A DNA stretch of 64,000 nt from Sphingomonas caseinilytica. GTDB lineage: Bacteria > Pseudomonadota > Alphaproteobacteria > Sphingomonadales > Sphingomonadaceae. The notes below the pieces were generated by a model. That model saw only the letters and a list, made by a program, of their open reading frames with translations. It did not search any database and had not been told where the DNA came from. The DNA is taken from positions 1,240,001 through 1,304,000 of the forward strand of contig NZ_JAMGBA010000001.1 in NCBI RefSeq assembly GCF_023516455.1, in the 5' to 3' direction. Within the stretch, counting starts at the first letter, position 1. Each line of letters begins with the position of its first letter. Shown here one piece after another: positions 10,469-18,710 of the stretch. The position numbers and the translations under genes are program-made.

Positions 10469-11803
10469 TTATTGACCGTAGTCGGCGCGCGGGAACTGCT
10501 TCCCGCGCTTCACGGTCAGGGTGACGCTTCGAAGGTTCTTCACATCCTCGAGCGGGTTCTTCGTCAGCACGACCATGTTGGCGAGCTTTCCGGGCTCGAT
10601 GCTGCCCATCGACTTTTCCTGCCCCGCGGCCTTCGCCCCATTCAAAGTGGCCGCTGCGATCACCGCGGCGGGAGGCATGCCGGCCTGGTCGTGGAGCAGC
10701 TCGAATTCGTCGAACAGCGCGGGCCATGGCTCTTCGCCCGGCGTCTCGCCATCCGTACCCGTCGTAATCGTGACCCCGGAGCGCCAGGCCTGGTTGGTGA
10801 GCTTCCCGACCAGATCGACCGTACAATGTGGCGGCCGCTTCAGTTTCGCCGCGTCTTCGGCTGTCGGATAGACGTTCAAGGTCGCGTCGAGGATGATGCC
10901 GCGACGAGCGATCTCGCCGAACAGCTTCGACATGACCGAATTATCGCTTTTGAACAGCGATGCATCGACCGGAAAGCGATTCTGGTAGGAATCGGGCCGC
11001 TTATCCATCGCCTGGTAGGCGAGGTAGCAAGTGTGGGAGACCGTATCGACTCCAGCGGCGACGACCTCCGCCGGTGTTGCCGGGAAGACCATGCCATGCG
11101 CCCAGACCTTCATCCCCTGCCGGTGCGCTTCGGTGGTGATGGCGGCCACCCTCTCCCCGGGAAGGTTCGCGTAGATCTTGATCGCGGTGGCATAGGTTCC
11201 CTTCGATCGGGCGACGGCCAACGGCATGTCCGTCCCGTCGTCGATCGCCTGCATCCAAGGAACGGCGCCCGGTTCGGCCCCTTTCGCGACCGCGTGCGTA
11301 CGGGGGTCGGTGAAGAAGCTCGGCCCTGCCATAAGGGCGGCATAGTAAATGTCCGGCGAAGCGATCTCACCGACGATCGCGGCTCGGCTGAGGTCCGAGA
11401 CCTGCCGCAGATCATCGGCCATGTCGCGGATGGAGGTGACGCCGCTGTAGACGAGCCGTTCCAGCTGCAGCTCTGCGACGGGGCGATTGGGCGGCGTCGC
11501 CAGATGCTGGTGCGTGTCGATGAAGCCGGGCAGCAGATATTTGCCGCTGAGGTCGACCTGCTGGGCGCCGTTTAGCTGCGCGTCGGTCAGGCTTCGGTCG
11601 GCGATTACCGCGACGATCTTTTCGCCGTCGGTGATGACTGCCGTGTCCGGCCGAGGGGTGGAGCTTTGACCGTCGATCAAAGTCGCATGACGGTAGACGA
11701 TGCGAGTGCCTGTTTCCGGCGGTTTGTACGGCGCGGCGGCCATCATCAGCAGCGATGCGGTCGCCAGTCCCAGCCGAGACAATAGGATTGATCGTCGTCT
11801 CAC
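10469..11803 (-). CDS. Secreted amidohydrolase family protein
   Basis: 444-residue metal-dependent hydrolase of the imidazolonepropionase/prolidase-like amidohydrolase type. A signal peptide (MRRRSILLSRLGLATASLLMM) predicts export to the periplasm. Metal ligands: H98 and H100 in D-T-H-Q-H, a likely bridging lysine in A-I-K-I-Y-A-N, histidines in W-A-H-G-M and V-S-H-T-C, and an aspartate in G-T-D-G. The end E-P-G-K-L-A-N-M-V-V-L is the usual closing segment of the beta-sandwich. Substrate unknown, perhaps a dipeptide or cyclic amide. A related protein is encoded at 52.2 kb. Confidence 0.83.
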   Translation of the reverse strand: MRRRSILLSRLGLATASLLMMAAAPYKPPETGTRIVYRHATLIDGQSSTPRPDTAVITDGEKIVAVIADRSLTDAQLNGAQQVDLSGKYLLPGFIDTHQHLATPPNRPVAELQLERLVYSGVTSIRDMADDLRQVSDLSRAAIVGEIASPDIYYAALMAGPSFFTDPRTHAVAKGAEPGAVPWMQAIDDGTDMPLAVARSKGTYATAIKIYANLPGERVAAITTEAHRQGMKVWAHGMVFPATPAEVVAAGVDTVSHTCYLAYQAMDKRPDSYQNRFPVDASLFKSDNSVMSKLFGEIARRGIILDATLNVYPTAEDAAKLKRPPHCTVDLVGKLTNQAWRSGVTITTGTDGETPGEEPWPALFDEFELLHDQAGMPPAAVIAAATLNGAKAAGQEKSMGSIEPGKLANMVVLTKNPLEDVKNLRSVTLTVKRGKQFPRADYGQ

Positions 11804-11904
11804 TTCACCCCCATCGAATTGAAAGGCCGTTTCCGGTCCCGACCATGCCTTTCCTGGCCGCCGCGAGCTAGTGCCCGATTGATCGGCACCCTAACGATGA
11901 TATA

Positions 11905-11918
11905 AATCGTATGCGATT
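11905..11918. promoter_or_regulatory. OhrR-type operator, site 1
   Basis: AATCG-TATG-CGATT, 5-bp arms and a 4-bp centre, about 14 bp upstream of the TTGACA -35 box of ohr. Its reverse strand shares AATCGCATACG exactly with the site ahead of ohrR. Best explanation: OhrR operator. Confidence 0.55.
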
Positions 11919-11931
11919 TAATCGATTGCGC

Positions 11932-11960
11932 TTGACATATATCCGACTCACGCATATTTG
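11932..11960 (+). promoter_or_regulatory. ohr promoter
   Basis: Consensus -35 box TTGACA (11932-11937) with a TATTTG-type -10 17 bp later (11955-11960; CATATT at 15 bp is the alternative). Flanked on both sides by AATCG-N4-CGATT palindromes. In this GC-rich genome a perfect TTGACA stands out. Confidence 0.55.
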
Positions 11961-11967
11961 CCTCGCA

Positions 11968-11990
11968 TCCGATCGAATCGGACACGATTC
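11968..11990. promoter_or_regulatory. OhrR-type operator, site 2 (nested palindromes)
   Basis: Two overlapping inverted repeats in the ohr 5' leader: TCCGAT-CGA-ATCGGA (11968-11982) and GAATCG-GACA-CGATTC (11975-11990). The second has the same arms and 4-bp spacing as site 1, so this looks like a second OhrR binding site downstream of the promoter. Confidence 0.5.
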
Positions 11991-12009
11991 TAACCGAAGG
12001 AAAATGAAC

Positions 12010-12420
12010 ATGACTGCCAAGACCGTCTATTCCGGAACCACCCACAATGTTGGCGGCGCCAACGGATCGACCCGCGCCGCCGATGGCCTTTTCGATTTCC
12101 AGCTTGCCGATCCGCATCCGGCCGCCGAGAACTTCTTCGGCGCCGCCTGGTCCGGCTGCTTCATGGGCGCGATCGGTCTTGCCGCGGCACAGAAGAAAGT
12201 CGCCCTGCCCGAGGCCCCGCGGATCGATGCAACCATCGACCTTCTGATGGAAGGCGGCGAGTTCTTCCTGCGCGCCAAGCTGGACGTTACCGTCCCCGGC
12301 ATCGACATCGCAGTGGCCCGAGAGCTGGTCGACATTGCTCACGAGATCTGCCCCTATTCGAAGGCGACCCGTGGCAACATCGATGTTGAAATCAACGTCC
12401 TTGAGCCCGCTTTCGCCTAA
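12010..12420 (+). CDS. ohr: Organic hydroperoxide resistance protein Ohr
   Basis: 136-residue cytoplasmic thiol peroxidase that reduces organic and fatty-acid hydroperoxides, using lipoylated proteins as reductant in studied members. Both catalytic cysteines are present: C50 in W-S-G-C-F and C114 in E-I-C-P-Y-S-K-A-T-R-G-N. Begins MTAKTVYSGT. The ATG at 12010 was preferred to the one at 12004 because it puts the AAGGA site 8 nt upstream instead of 2. Followed by a hairpin and the ohrR gene; operator-like palindromes lie around its promoter. Confidence 0.94.
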   Translation: MTAKTVYSGTTHNVGGANGSTRAADGLFDFQLADPHPAAENFFGAAWSGCFMGAIGLAAAQKKVALPEAPRIDATIDLLMEGGEFFLRAKLDVTVPGIDIAVARELVDIAHEICPYSKATRGNIDVEINVLEPAFA

Positions 12421-12435
12421 GCCCTAACTACCGGT

Positions 12436-12463
12436 CGGACGGCGTCGAATCTGGCGCCGTCCG
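12436..12463 (+). terminator. Hairpin after ohr
   Basis: 9-bp perfect stem CGGACGGCG / CGCCGTCCG with a 10-nt loop, 16 bp after the ohr stop. No strong T-run. Separates ohr from ohrR transcription. Confidence 0.5.
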
Positions 12464-12472
12464 CGCCGCTTT

Positions 12473-12493
12473 CGATTCAATCGCATACGCTTT
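12473..12493. promoter_or_regulatory. OhrR-type operator before ohrR, site 3
   Basis: Contains CGATT-C-AATCG followed by AATCG-CATA-CGCTT, the same half-sites as the two ohr sites, one mismatch in the last arm. Lies 32 bp before the ohrR ATG, fitting autoregulation. Confidence 0.5.
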
Positions 12494-12524
12494 AGACGAA
12501 AGCTCAGTTAGCCGGAGTAGATTC

Positions 12525-12992
12525 ATGGCCCGTAGTCCAAGCCCGCCGGAAAAACTTGGCGATTTCCTTTGCTTCGCCGTCTATTCGGCAAACCTCGCCT
12601 TCGGCAGGGCCTATCGCCCTATCCTCGACAAACTCGGCCTCACCTACACACAATATGTGACGCTGATCGCTCTGGGCGAGGAAAACGACCAGACGGTCGG
12701 CGACCTGGGGGACAAGCTGTTCCTCGAGTCCAATACGCTGACCCCGATCCTCAAGAAGCTGGAAGCGCTAGGGCTTGCCGAGCGCCGACGGGACCCGGCC
12801 GACGAGCGCCAGGTCCGGGTCAAGCTGACGCCGGCGGGCCGAAAGGCGATGCAGAAGGTTGAAAGCTCGGCCGACGTGCTGCTCGAGGCTACCGGCCTTG
12901 GCAGCGATTTCGCCAAGGTCCAGCGGACCATCGCCCAGTTGCGCGACAATCTGTTGCAATCGTCCGATGCGGTGCGTGCGAAGGCCAAATAG
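12525..12992 (+). CDS. ohrR: OhrR, MarR-family peroxide-sensing repressor
   Basis: 155-residue winged-helix repressor. The N-terminal redox cysteine C16 lies in L-G-D-F-L-C-F-A-V-Y-S, the signature that separates OhrR from other MarR proteins; oxidation of this residue by organic peroxide releases DNA. The winged helix follows (L-T-Y-T-Q-Y-V-T-L, then L-F-L-E-S-N-T-L-T-P-I-L-K-K-L-E and R-R-D-P-A-D-E-R). No second cysteine is present, so it should be of the one-Cys class. Expected to repress ohr and itself. Confidence 0.93.
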   Translation: MARSPSPPEKLGDFLCFAVYSANLAFGRAYRPILDKLGLTYTQYVTLIALGEENDQTVGDLGDKLFLESNTLTPILKKLEALGLAERRRDPADERQVRVKLTPAGRKAMQKVESSADVLLEATGLGSDFAKVQRTIAQLRDNLLQSSDAVRAKAK

Positions 12993-12998
12993 GACTGT

Positions 12999-13178
12999 CT
13001 AGCGAACTTTGTGCCCGTCGATTTGGCGGTGGCGCTCCTCCGCCTCGTCGATCGCCTCCAGCAATTCCGAAAAATCCGTGGCCTGATCGACCGGCCAGAG
13101 CCGGGTAAACGTATCCCCCAGGCGTTGCACGTCGCCCTTGGTCAACAGCCCTATGGCAACAATGCGTTCGTCCGGCAC
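12999..13178 (-). CDS. Small conserved-looking protein, GTG start (59 aa)
   Basis: 59-residue frame read from a GTG at 13178 down to a TAG at 12999-13001. It begins V-P-D-E-R-I-V-A-I-G-L-L-T-K-G-D-V and contains F-S-E-L-L-E-A-I-D-E-A-E near the end, a pattern I recall from small sphingomonad hypothetical proteins. CAGGG lies upstream of the GTG. It has no ATG, so it is easily missed. It is convergent with ohrR (6 bp between stops). Function unknown. Confidence 0.6.
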   Translation of the reverse strand: MPDERIVAIGLLTKGDVQRLGDTFTRLWPVDQATDFSELLEAIDEAEERHRQIDGHKVR

Positions 13179-13333
13179 GGCATTATCCCTGATTTATGTT
13201 AGAAACGCTTACCGGGGGCAGTAGTGCCTTTCGTTCCGGCTGCGAGTCTGGTTACAGGGGGCTCAACGAACCGCGCCCTGATTGCGCCCCATTCGATTGC
13301 GAAAGCGCGCCCCTGATATTAGGGACCTCTAGC

Positions 13334-13579
13334 ATGACCGACCGCGCTAAAACCGAGGCCAAAGTGATGGCCCTGATCGAGCCCTTCAACAAGAAGGGCG
13401 TGGATGTGACCGAAGCAACCCGGTTCGCGCAGGACCTGGAATGGGACAGCCTGACCGTCCTCGATTTCGTCGCCAATATCGAAGATGAATTCGACATCGT
13501 CATCACCATGAACCAGCAGGCGGAGATCGAAACGGTCGGCCAGCTGATCGATGCGGTCGGCAAGCTCAAGGCCGACTAA
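13334..13579 (+). CDS. Acyl carrier protein of the sphingolipid locus
   Basis: 81-residue acyl carrier protein. The 4'-phosphopantetheine attachment serine is S39 in E-W-D-S-L-T-V, with the normal acidic helix II and III around it. It differs clearly from the housekeeping AcpP type (E-L-G-A-D-S-L-D). The stop codon TAA is directly followed by the GTG of serine palmitoyltransferase, so the two are translationally coupled; in Caulobacter a dedicated ACP likewise lies beside spt. The likely role is acyl supply for sphingoid base synthesis. The ATG at 13334 was chosen; the frame is open upstream but without family resemblance. Confidence 0.9.
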   Translation: MTDRAKTEAKVMALIEPFNKKGVDVTEATRFAQDLEWDSLTVLDFVANIEDEFDIVITMNQQAEIETVGQLIDAVGKLKAD

Positions 13580-14782
13580 GTGACCGACCTGTTCTCCAAA
13601 TTCGATCCGCTGATCCAGACCCGCGAGCAGCTGCTTTCGACCGGCATCACCGATCCGTTCGGGCTAGTGATGGAGGAAGTGGTTTCGCCGACCGTCGCCA
13701 TCTGCAACGGGCGCAAGACCATCCTGCTCGGCACCTATAATTATATGGGAATGACCTTCGACCCGGACGTCATCGCGGCCGGCAAGAAAGCGTTGGACGA
13801 GTTCGGGTCCGGTACCACCGGAAGCCGGGTTCTCAACGGCACCTACGCCGGCCACAAGGCGGTCGAGGATGCGCTGAAGGACTTCTACGCCATGGATCAT
13901 GCCATGGTGTTTTCGACCGGATACCAGGCCAATCTAGGCATCATTTCGACGATGGCCGGCAAGGATGATTACATCATCCTCGACATCGACAGCCATGCGT
14001 CGATCTATGACGGCTGTGCGCTCGGCAATGCGCAGATCGTCCCCTTCCGCCACAATGACATCGACGCGCTCGAGAAGCGGCTGAAGCGGCTTCCGCCCGA
14101 AGCCGGCAAGCTGGTCGTCCTGGAAGGCGTCTATTCGATGCTGGGCGACATCGCCCCGCTCAAGGAAATGGTGGCTGTGTGCAAGGCCGCCGGCGCCATG
14201 GTGCTGGTCGACGAGGCGCATTCGATGGGCTTCATCGGCGAACATGGCCGCGGCGTGGCCGAGGCGCAGGGCGTGATCGACGATGTCGATTTCATCATCG
14301 GAACTTTCTCGAAGTCGGTCGGAACGGTCGGCGGCTTCTGCGTTTCCAACCATCCGAAGTTCGAGATATTGCGGCTGGTCTGCCGGCCCTATGTCTTCAC
14401 CGCTTCGCTTCCGCCGAGCGTCGTCGCGACGGCCACGACATCCATCCGCAAGCTGATGCACGGCAAGGCCAAGCGCGACCATCTTTGGGAAAACAGCAAG
14501 AAGCTGCACGCCGGCCTCAAAGCGCTCGGTTTCACGCTTGGTACGGATGAGCCGCAGTCAGCGATCATTGCCGTCATCATGCCCGACCTGGAGCGCGGAG
14601 CGGCGATGTGGGAAGCCCTTCTGCACGAGGGGCTTTACGTCAATTTGGCGCGCCCGCCGGCGACGCCGGCAGGAATGACCCTGCTGCGCTGCTCGCTCTG
14701 CGCGGAACATAGTTCGGAACAGGTCGACGAGATCCTTGGGATGTTCGAAGCGGCAGGTCGGGCGACTGGCTGCATCAGCTGA
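13580..14782 (+). CDS. spt: Serine palmitoyltransferase
   Basis: 400-residue PLP-dependent alpha-oxoamine synthase that condenses serine with a palmitoyl thioester to 3-ketodihydrosphingosine, the first step of sphingolipid synthesis. Key residues are all present: H139 (D-S-H-A-S, stacks on PLP), D211 and H214 (D-E-A-H-S), and the Schiff-base K245 in G-T-F-S-K-S-V-G. They sit 20 positions before the S. paucimobilis enzyme numbering. The GTG start immediately follows the ACP stop. This gene is the strongest sphingomonad marker in the window. Confidence 0.96.
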   Translation: MTDLFSKFDPLIQTREQLLSTGITDPFGLVMEEVVSPTVAICNGRKTILLGTYNYMGMTFDPDVIAAGKKALDEFGSGTTGSRVLNGTYAGHKAVEDALKDFYAMDHAMVFSTGYQANLGIISTMAGKDDYIILDIDSHASIYDGCALGNAQIVPFRHNDIDALEKRLKRLPPEAGKLVVLEGVYSMLGDIAPLKEMVAVCKAAGAMVLVDEAHSMGFIGEHGRGVAEAQGVIDDVDFIIGTFSKSVGTVGGFCVSNHPKFEILRLVCRPYVFTASLPPSVVATATTSIRKLMHGKAKRDHLWENSKKLHAGLKALGFTLGTDEPQSAIIAVIMPDLERGAAMWEALLHEGLYVNLARPPATPAGMTLLRCSLCAEHSSEQVDEILGMFEAAGRATGCIS

Positions 14783-14828
14783 GCTTTTCAGGGTTTCCCC
14801 GGAGGAATCTGCAGTTTAGACTGGCGTC

Positions 14829-16847
14829 ATGACGCCGGGGGAAGAGCAACGGCTGGATTGGCGCCGAGGCAGTGTTGCTGCGGCGATCGCATTCGTTTCG
14901 ACCATGGTCCTGCTGGGCATGGTCGTGCTGGTTGCGATTTCCAACGGTGCCCGCGACCGCGCCCTGCAGGCGGAGCGGCACGCCTATGACGTGACCTTGC
15001 TGACCCGCACGATGGACGCCAGCATCGCACGCGCGGAAGCAGCCGTTGGCCGTTACGCTCTCGATGAAGACGCGAAGACGAGCGGCAGCCGCTATTATGC
15101 GCACTGGCGGCTTGCCGGTCAGCAGCTGAACCAGCTGGAACGTTCGGTTTCCCGCGATCCCGAGCAGCGCAAGCGGGCTGAGGAATTGCGGGTGCTATTC
15201 CAGCAACGCGGCCAGCAGTTCAGCGACGTGGCGCGTTACATCGCCGGCCGACAAAAGACCTACGGCCTTAGCTATTTCTATTCGATCTCCATGAAGCCCA
15301 GCGCGGAGGTCGACGATATCGGCACGCAACTGCGCGGCAAATTATCCGAGATTGCGGATGCGGAACGTGCCGCCCTGTCCGAAAAAATCTCCGAAACCCA
15401 ATTTTTCTCGGCCGAAGCCAATCGGCTGACGGATTATCTGAGCTGGCTCGGGGTCATCGTCGGCCTGTTCGGCATCTTCATGGGCTATGTTGCCGTGCAG
15501 GCCCTCCGCCAGAATGCCGCCGCCCGCAAGGAAGCGGAATCGGAATCCGAACGCGCCCAGGCGCTGGAGCTTGCGGTTCGCGATCGCACGCAGGAGCTGT
15601 GGGAGGCAAACCAGAAGCTGAAAGCCGAGGCGATCGAGCGTCTGGCGGCCGAAGCTCAGCTTCGGCAGGTCCAGAAAATGGAAGCGGTGGGCCAGCTCAC
15701 CGGCGGCATTGCCCACGACTTCAACAATATGCTGGCGGTCGTGGTCGGCGGGATCGATCTGGCCCGCCGCCGCCTGAACGGCCCGCGCCGCGAGATCATG
15801 ACCCACCTGACCAATGCGATGGAAGGCGCCACGCGCGCCGCCGCATTGACCCGCCGCCTGCTGTCGTTCGCCCGGTCCGAGCCGCTGATGCCCGAACGCG
15901 TCGACACGGCGGTGCTGGTTGGCGGAATGAGCGAACTGCTGGACCGCACCCTGGGTGAGCGGATCAAGGTCGTTACCGACCTGTCCGGCGACGCCTGGCC
16001 AGTGTTCGTCGACCCGCACCAGCTTGAAAATGCGATCGTCAACCTGGCGGTCAATGCGCGCGATGCAATGGAAGGGACCGGCAAGCTCAAGATCCGGTCG
16101 CTCAACAAGCATATGAAGGCCAGCGAAGTCGGGGACATCCGCGGCGGCGATTATCTGTGCATCGAGGTGACCGATACCGGTTGCGGCATGACCCCAGAGG
16201 TCAAGGAACGGGCTTTCGAGCCGTTTTTCACCACCAAGGCGGTCGGCAAGGGCACCGGCCTTGGCCTTAGCCAGATATTCGGCTTTGCCCATCAGTCCGG
16301 CGGCGAAGTCGGCATCGAAAGTTCGGTTGGCAAGGGGACAACCGTATCCATTTACCTACCTCGAACCGATGCGGAGCCAAGTAACGTCCGAGCGCATCCC
16401 GCAATGCATGCGAGGACGGAGGAAGACATGACGGTCCCTGGCGCGCGCATTTTGCTTGTCGAGGACGATCCACGGGTCCGCACCGCGACGGTCGGAGCCC
16501 TTGAGGACCTTGGCTATGAACCGGTTGCCTGCGCCAGCGGACCGGAGGCGCTGGCGCTGTTCGACAGCATGGAATTCGACCTCGTCATTTCCGACGTGAT
16601 CATGCCGGAAATGACAGGGCCCGAAATGATACGCGAGCTAAAGTCTCGCCACACTGACATCGCCGTGTTGTTCGTGACGGGCTATGTTGGTGAAGGCGAA
16701 GGCGAGGATTTGATCGGCTACGACCTGCTGCGCAAGCCGTTCACGGTCAGCACCTTGTCGAGCGCTGTCGCGACCGCGCTCGCCCGGACACCGAGGGGCG
16801 CGCCTACCGAATCGCGCCGGAGCGGAGGAGCCGCGGCAGCAGGCTGA
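14829..16847 (+). CDS. Hybrid histidine kinase/response regulator
   Basis: 672-residue membrane sensor. TM1 is about 18-40, a periplasmic helical sensor (CHASE3-like) about 45-200, TM2 about 205-226, then a coiled coil (230-285), the H-box [11 protein letters not shown] with phospho-accepting H296, an HATPase with N-A-R-D-A, D-T-G-C-G-M and G-T-G-L-G-L-S, and a C-terminal receiver with D in [10 protein letters not shown]. No output domain, so it must pass phosphate to another protein. It follows spt after 46 bp. The last 44 bp overlap the convergent Tam41-like gene; the tail there is low complexity. Confidence 0.9.
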   Translation: MTPGEEQRLDWRRGSVAAAIAFVSTMVLLGMVVLVAISNGARDRALQAERHAYDVTLLTRTMDASIARAEAAVGRYALDEDAKTSGSRYYAHWRLAGQQLNQLERSVSRDPEQRKRAEELRVLFQQRGQQFSDVARYIAGRQKTYGLSYFYSISMKPSAEVDDIGTQLRGKLSEIADAERAALSEKISETQFFSAEANRLTDYLSWLGVIVGLFGIFMGYVAVQALRQNAAARKEAESESERAQALELAVRDRTQELWEANQKLKAEAIERLAAEAQLRQVQKMEAVGQLTGGIAHDFNNMLAVVVGGIDLARRRLNGPRREIMTHLTNAMEGATRAAALTRRLLSFARSEPLMPERVDTAVLVGGMSELLDRTLGERIKVVTDLSGDAWPVFVDPHQLENAIVNLAVNARDAMEGTGKLKIRSLNKHMKASEVGDIRGGDYLCIEVTDTGCGMTPEVKERAFEPFFTTKAVGKGTGLGLSQIFGFAHQSGGEVGIESSVGKGTTVSIYLPRTDAEPSNVRAHPAMHARTEEDMTVPGARILLVEDDPRVRTATVGALEDLGYEPVACASGPEALALFDSMEFDLVISDVIMPEMTGPEMIRELKSRHTDIAVLFVTGYVGEGEGEDLIGYDLLRKPFTVSTLSSAVATALARTPRGAPTESRRSGGAAAAG

Positions 16848-17727
16848 TCGCCGCGAGCAGCGGGTGCCGTTTCTGCCAGGGCTTCAATTCGATGTCGGTC
16901 CCTGCGTGGCGATTGATCTTCCACGCGATATATTCCGCTCCGCCGGCATAGGTCAGGCTGGCCTTGGCCAGGCGCAAAACCGAGAGGGCCTTACCTTTCC
17001 ATTGCATTCGCCTCCACTGACGCGCCATTCGATCGGCGCGTTTGAACAGAGCGACCTCTCCGTTGGAGCCTACGCCGATCAGTTCGGCGATCCGGGCGAG
17101 AGCGGCCAGTCCAAATCGTTCATAGCGCTCGGCATCTGCATCGACGACTGAAGAAGGTCGCACGCTACGCTCCGCTCGCAACTCAGCGCCGTACGTTAAT
17201 GCAAAGCCACGCTTCCAAATATCGCCGGGACCGAACGGGCTAGTCAGATCCATCATGGGGAGGGTGTATTGGAATAGCGTTGGGGCGGCGTCTTGGATCA
17301 CGTCAACAACACGCTCCAGGGTATCCCGATCATAAGACCATACCAATCGAGACGGCTGAGCGAAGCGCGCCCAAACTGATGTGCTGCGAGCCCTGCCGCT
17401 GACTTCTCGACGAAAGTCAGACTCGCTCAGCACTGCGTATTTTGCCGCCAGCCCGTCATGATGGAATGGGAAGACGTTTGGCGGGATCAGCCGGTTGGCG
17501 ATTGCCAGCCAACGCTTGCCATACGCTGCCTGATAGTCCGACACGATCAGGTAGAAATCGAGCATCAGCCCTTCGAGCTGCTTCTCGCGAAGGCAGCTGC
17601 CGTAGAACAGCACGGCTCGGCTCGCGGCACCGTGACGCGCGGCAATCGCCTCCGCCATGGCTGTGACGCGCGGATCGACCGGCTGGCTGAGCTCGGCATT
17701 CACCAATGTGCGCAATGCGTCGGCCAA
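16804..17727 (-). CDS. Tam41-like nucleotidyltransferase (candidate CDP-lipid synthase)
   Basis: 307-residue soluble or membrane-associated protein. Motifs match the mitochondrial CDP-diacylglycerol synthase Tam41: F-Y-G-S at 41-44, an acidic L-D-F-Y-L-I-V-S-D at 56-64, K-Y-A-V-L-S at 96-101, S-G-R-x-R and W in the next stretch, and the A-E-L-R-A-E-R-S region before D-A-E-R-Y-E-R-F. Tam41 makes CDP-DAG from phosphatidic acid and CTP. Here the gene lies 8 bp after a DAG/ceramide-kinase-like gene, so the substrate may be ceramide-1-phosphate; this is inference. The C terminus is basic and hydrophobic. Its 3' end overlaps the histidine-kinase gene by 44 bp. Confidence 0.62.
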   Translation of the reverse strand: MADALRTLVNAELSQPVDPRVTAMAEAIAARHGAASRAVLFYGSCLREKQLEGLMLDFYLIVSDYQAAYGKRWLAIANRLIPPNVFPFHHDGLAAKYAVLSESDFRREVSGRARSTSVWARFAQPSRLVWSYDRDTLERVVDVIQDAAPTLFQYTLPMMDLTSPFGPGDIWKRGFALTYGAELRAERSVRPSSVVDADAERYERFGLAALARIAELIGVGSNGEVALFKRADRMARQWRRMQWKGKALSVLRLAKASLTYAGGAEYIAWKINRHAGTDIELKPWQKRHPLLAAISLLPRLLRSGAIR

Positions 17728-17735
17728 CGCTGCCC

Positions 17736-18710
17736 TCAGGCCGCGATGCGAACGAACGACAAGGGCGGAGCCGGCTTCAGAAGGATCGGCTTGCCAAGAC
17801 CGGCGCGGAAGGTTTCGCCGTCAAGGATAACGTGGCTGGCTTCACCCTCGATGGCGATCTCGTCCGCTTCCTCGACATGCACGCCGGCCAGCTTGGTGTG
17901 GCCAAGGCGCCCGACCAGGCTGGCCGCGAATGCGCGGACCATTGAAACCGGCTTTTGCTCGACGGCAACGAACTTCAATGGGCCCCGGCCGCCGGAATTC
18001 AGCTCGCTGGATAGAAGCAGCTTTTCAAGCGTCGTCACGAACAGGAAAGCGAAGCGGCCGGTAATCGTCCCCTCACGGCGCACCACGACGCTGAGCGGGC
18101 TCGGTTCCGGCGGAAGGAAGCTGGCACGCATCCCGAACACCTGGCGCATGACGACGGCGACCGCGGTGATGAAATGGCTGATGCTGTTGGGGAGGCCGAG
18201 CGGATAAATGCGCTCCCGGCAATAAAGCATGATGTCGGCGAGCCCCGCTCCGCCGAGGAACATGCCGATGACCGGCTGGATTCCGGTTTCGCCCCCGGAA
18301 AGAGCAATCAGTTCCCGCGCGACGAGGTGAGGAGACAGATCCGCATTGGCGATTTCGATGAGCCGCTCCAGCGCCTGCACCGGATCGCCCTGGGCCCCGA
18401 GATCGAGCGCGATGAGATTGGTCTTGCCGCTGGGAAGCACCGCCACGGGCGGAGCGATGTCGCCGAAGTGGCCGCCATTGAACAATTCGGTCAGCACGGC
18501 CTGGACGGTGCCGTCGCCGCCATTGATCGCGAGCACGCACGGCTCGATCAGGGCGATCGTCTTCATCGCCTCGCCGATCTGGTCGGCGCGCTCCACCTCA
18601 TAGTGGAAAATGTCAGGATGCATTGCGCAGAAGGCGCGGATCCGCGGCAACTGGGCAAGATTGCCCGTCGACTTCGGATTACTGATGAGAGCAATCCGAG
18701 GCCTGTTCAT
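17736..18710 (-). CDS. DAG-kinase-family lipid kinase, candidate ceramide kinase
   Basis: 324-residue enzyme of the diacylglycerol/sphingosine/ceramide kinase fold. N-terminal nucleotide motif N-P-K-S-T-G-N at 11-17, the catalytic N-G-G-D-G-T at 63-68, and L-P-S-G-K-T-N-L-I-A-L-D-L (the family's P-x-G-T-x-N region, here with K-T-N). The Caulobacter ceramide kinase CpgB is of this family and lies in the spt cluster there, so ceramide is the most likely substrate, with DAG or undecaprenol as alternatives. The ATG overlaps the TGA of the DUF2141 gene (ATGA), and the Tam41-like gene starts 8 bp after the stop. Confidence 0.72.
   Translation of the reverse strand: MNRPRIALISNPKSTGNLAQLPRIRAFCAMHPDIFHYEVERADQIGEAMKTIALIEPCVLAINGGDGTVQAVLTELFNGGHFGDIAPPVAVLPSGKTNLIALDLGAQGDPVQALERLIEIANADLSPHLVARELIALSGGETGIQPVIGMFLGGAGLADIMLYCRERIYPLGLPNSISHFITAVAVVMRQVFGMRASFLPPEPSPLSVVVRREGTITGRFAFLFVTTLEKLLLSSELNSGGRGPLKFVAVEQKPVSMVRAFAASLVGRLGHTKLAGVHVEEADEIAIEGEASHVILDGETFRAGLGKPILLKPAPPLSFVRIAA

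Noticed and set aside
11911-12009. Longer ohr frame starting at 11911
   Set aside because: It would begin inside the operator/promoter and add 33 residues unlike any Ohr; the ribosome site fits 12010.
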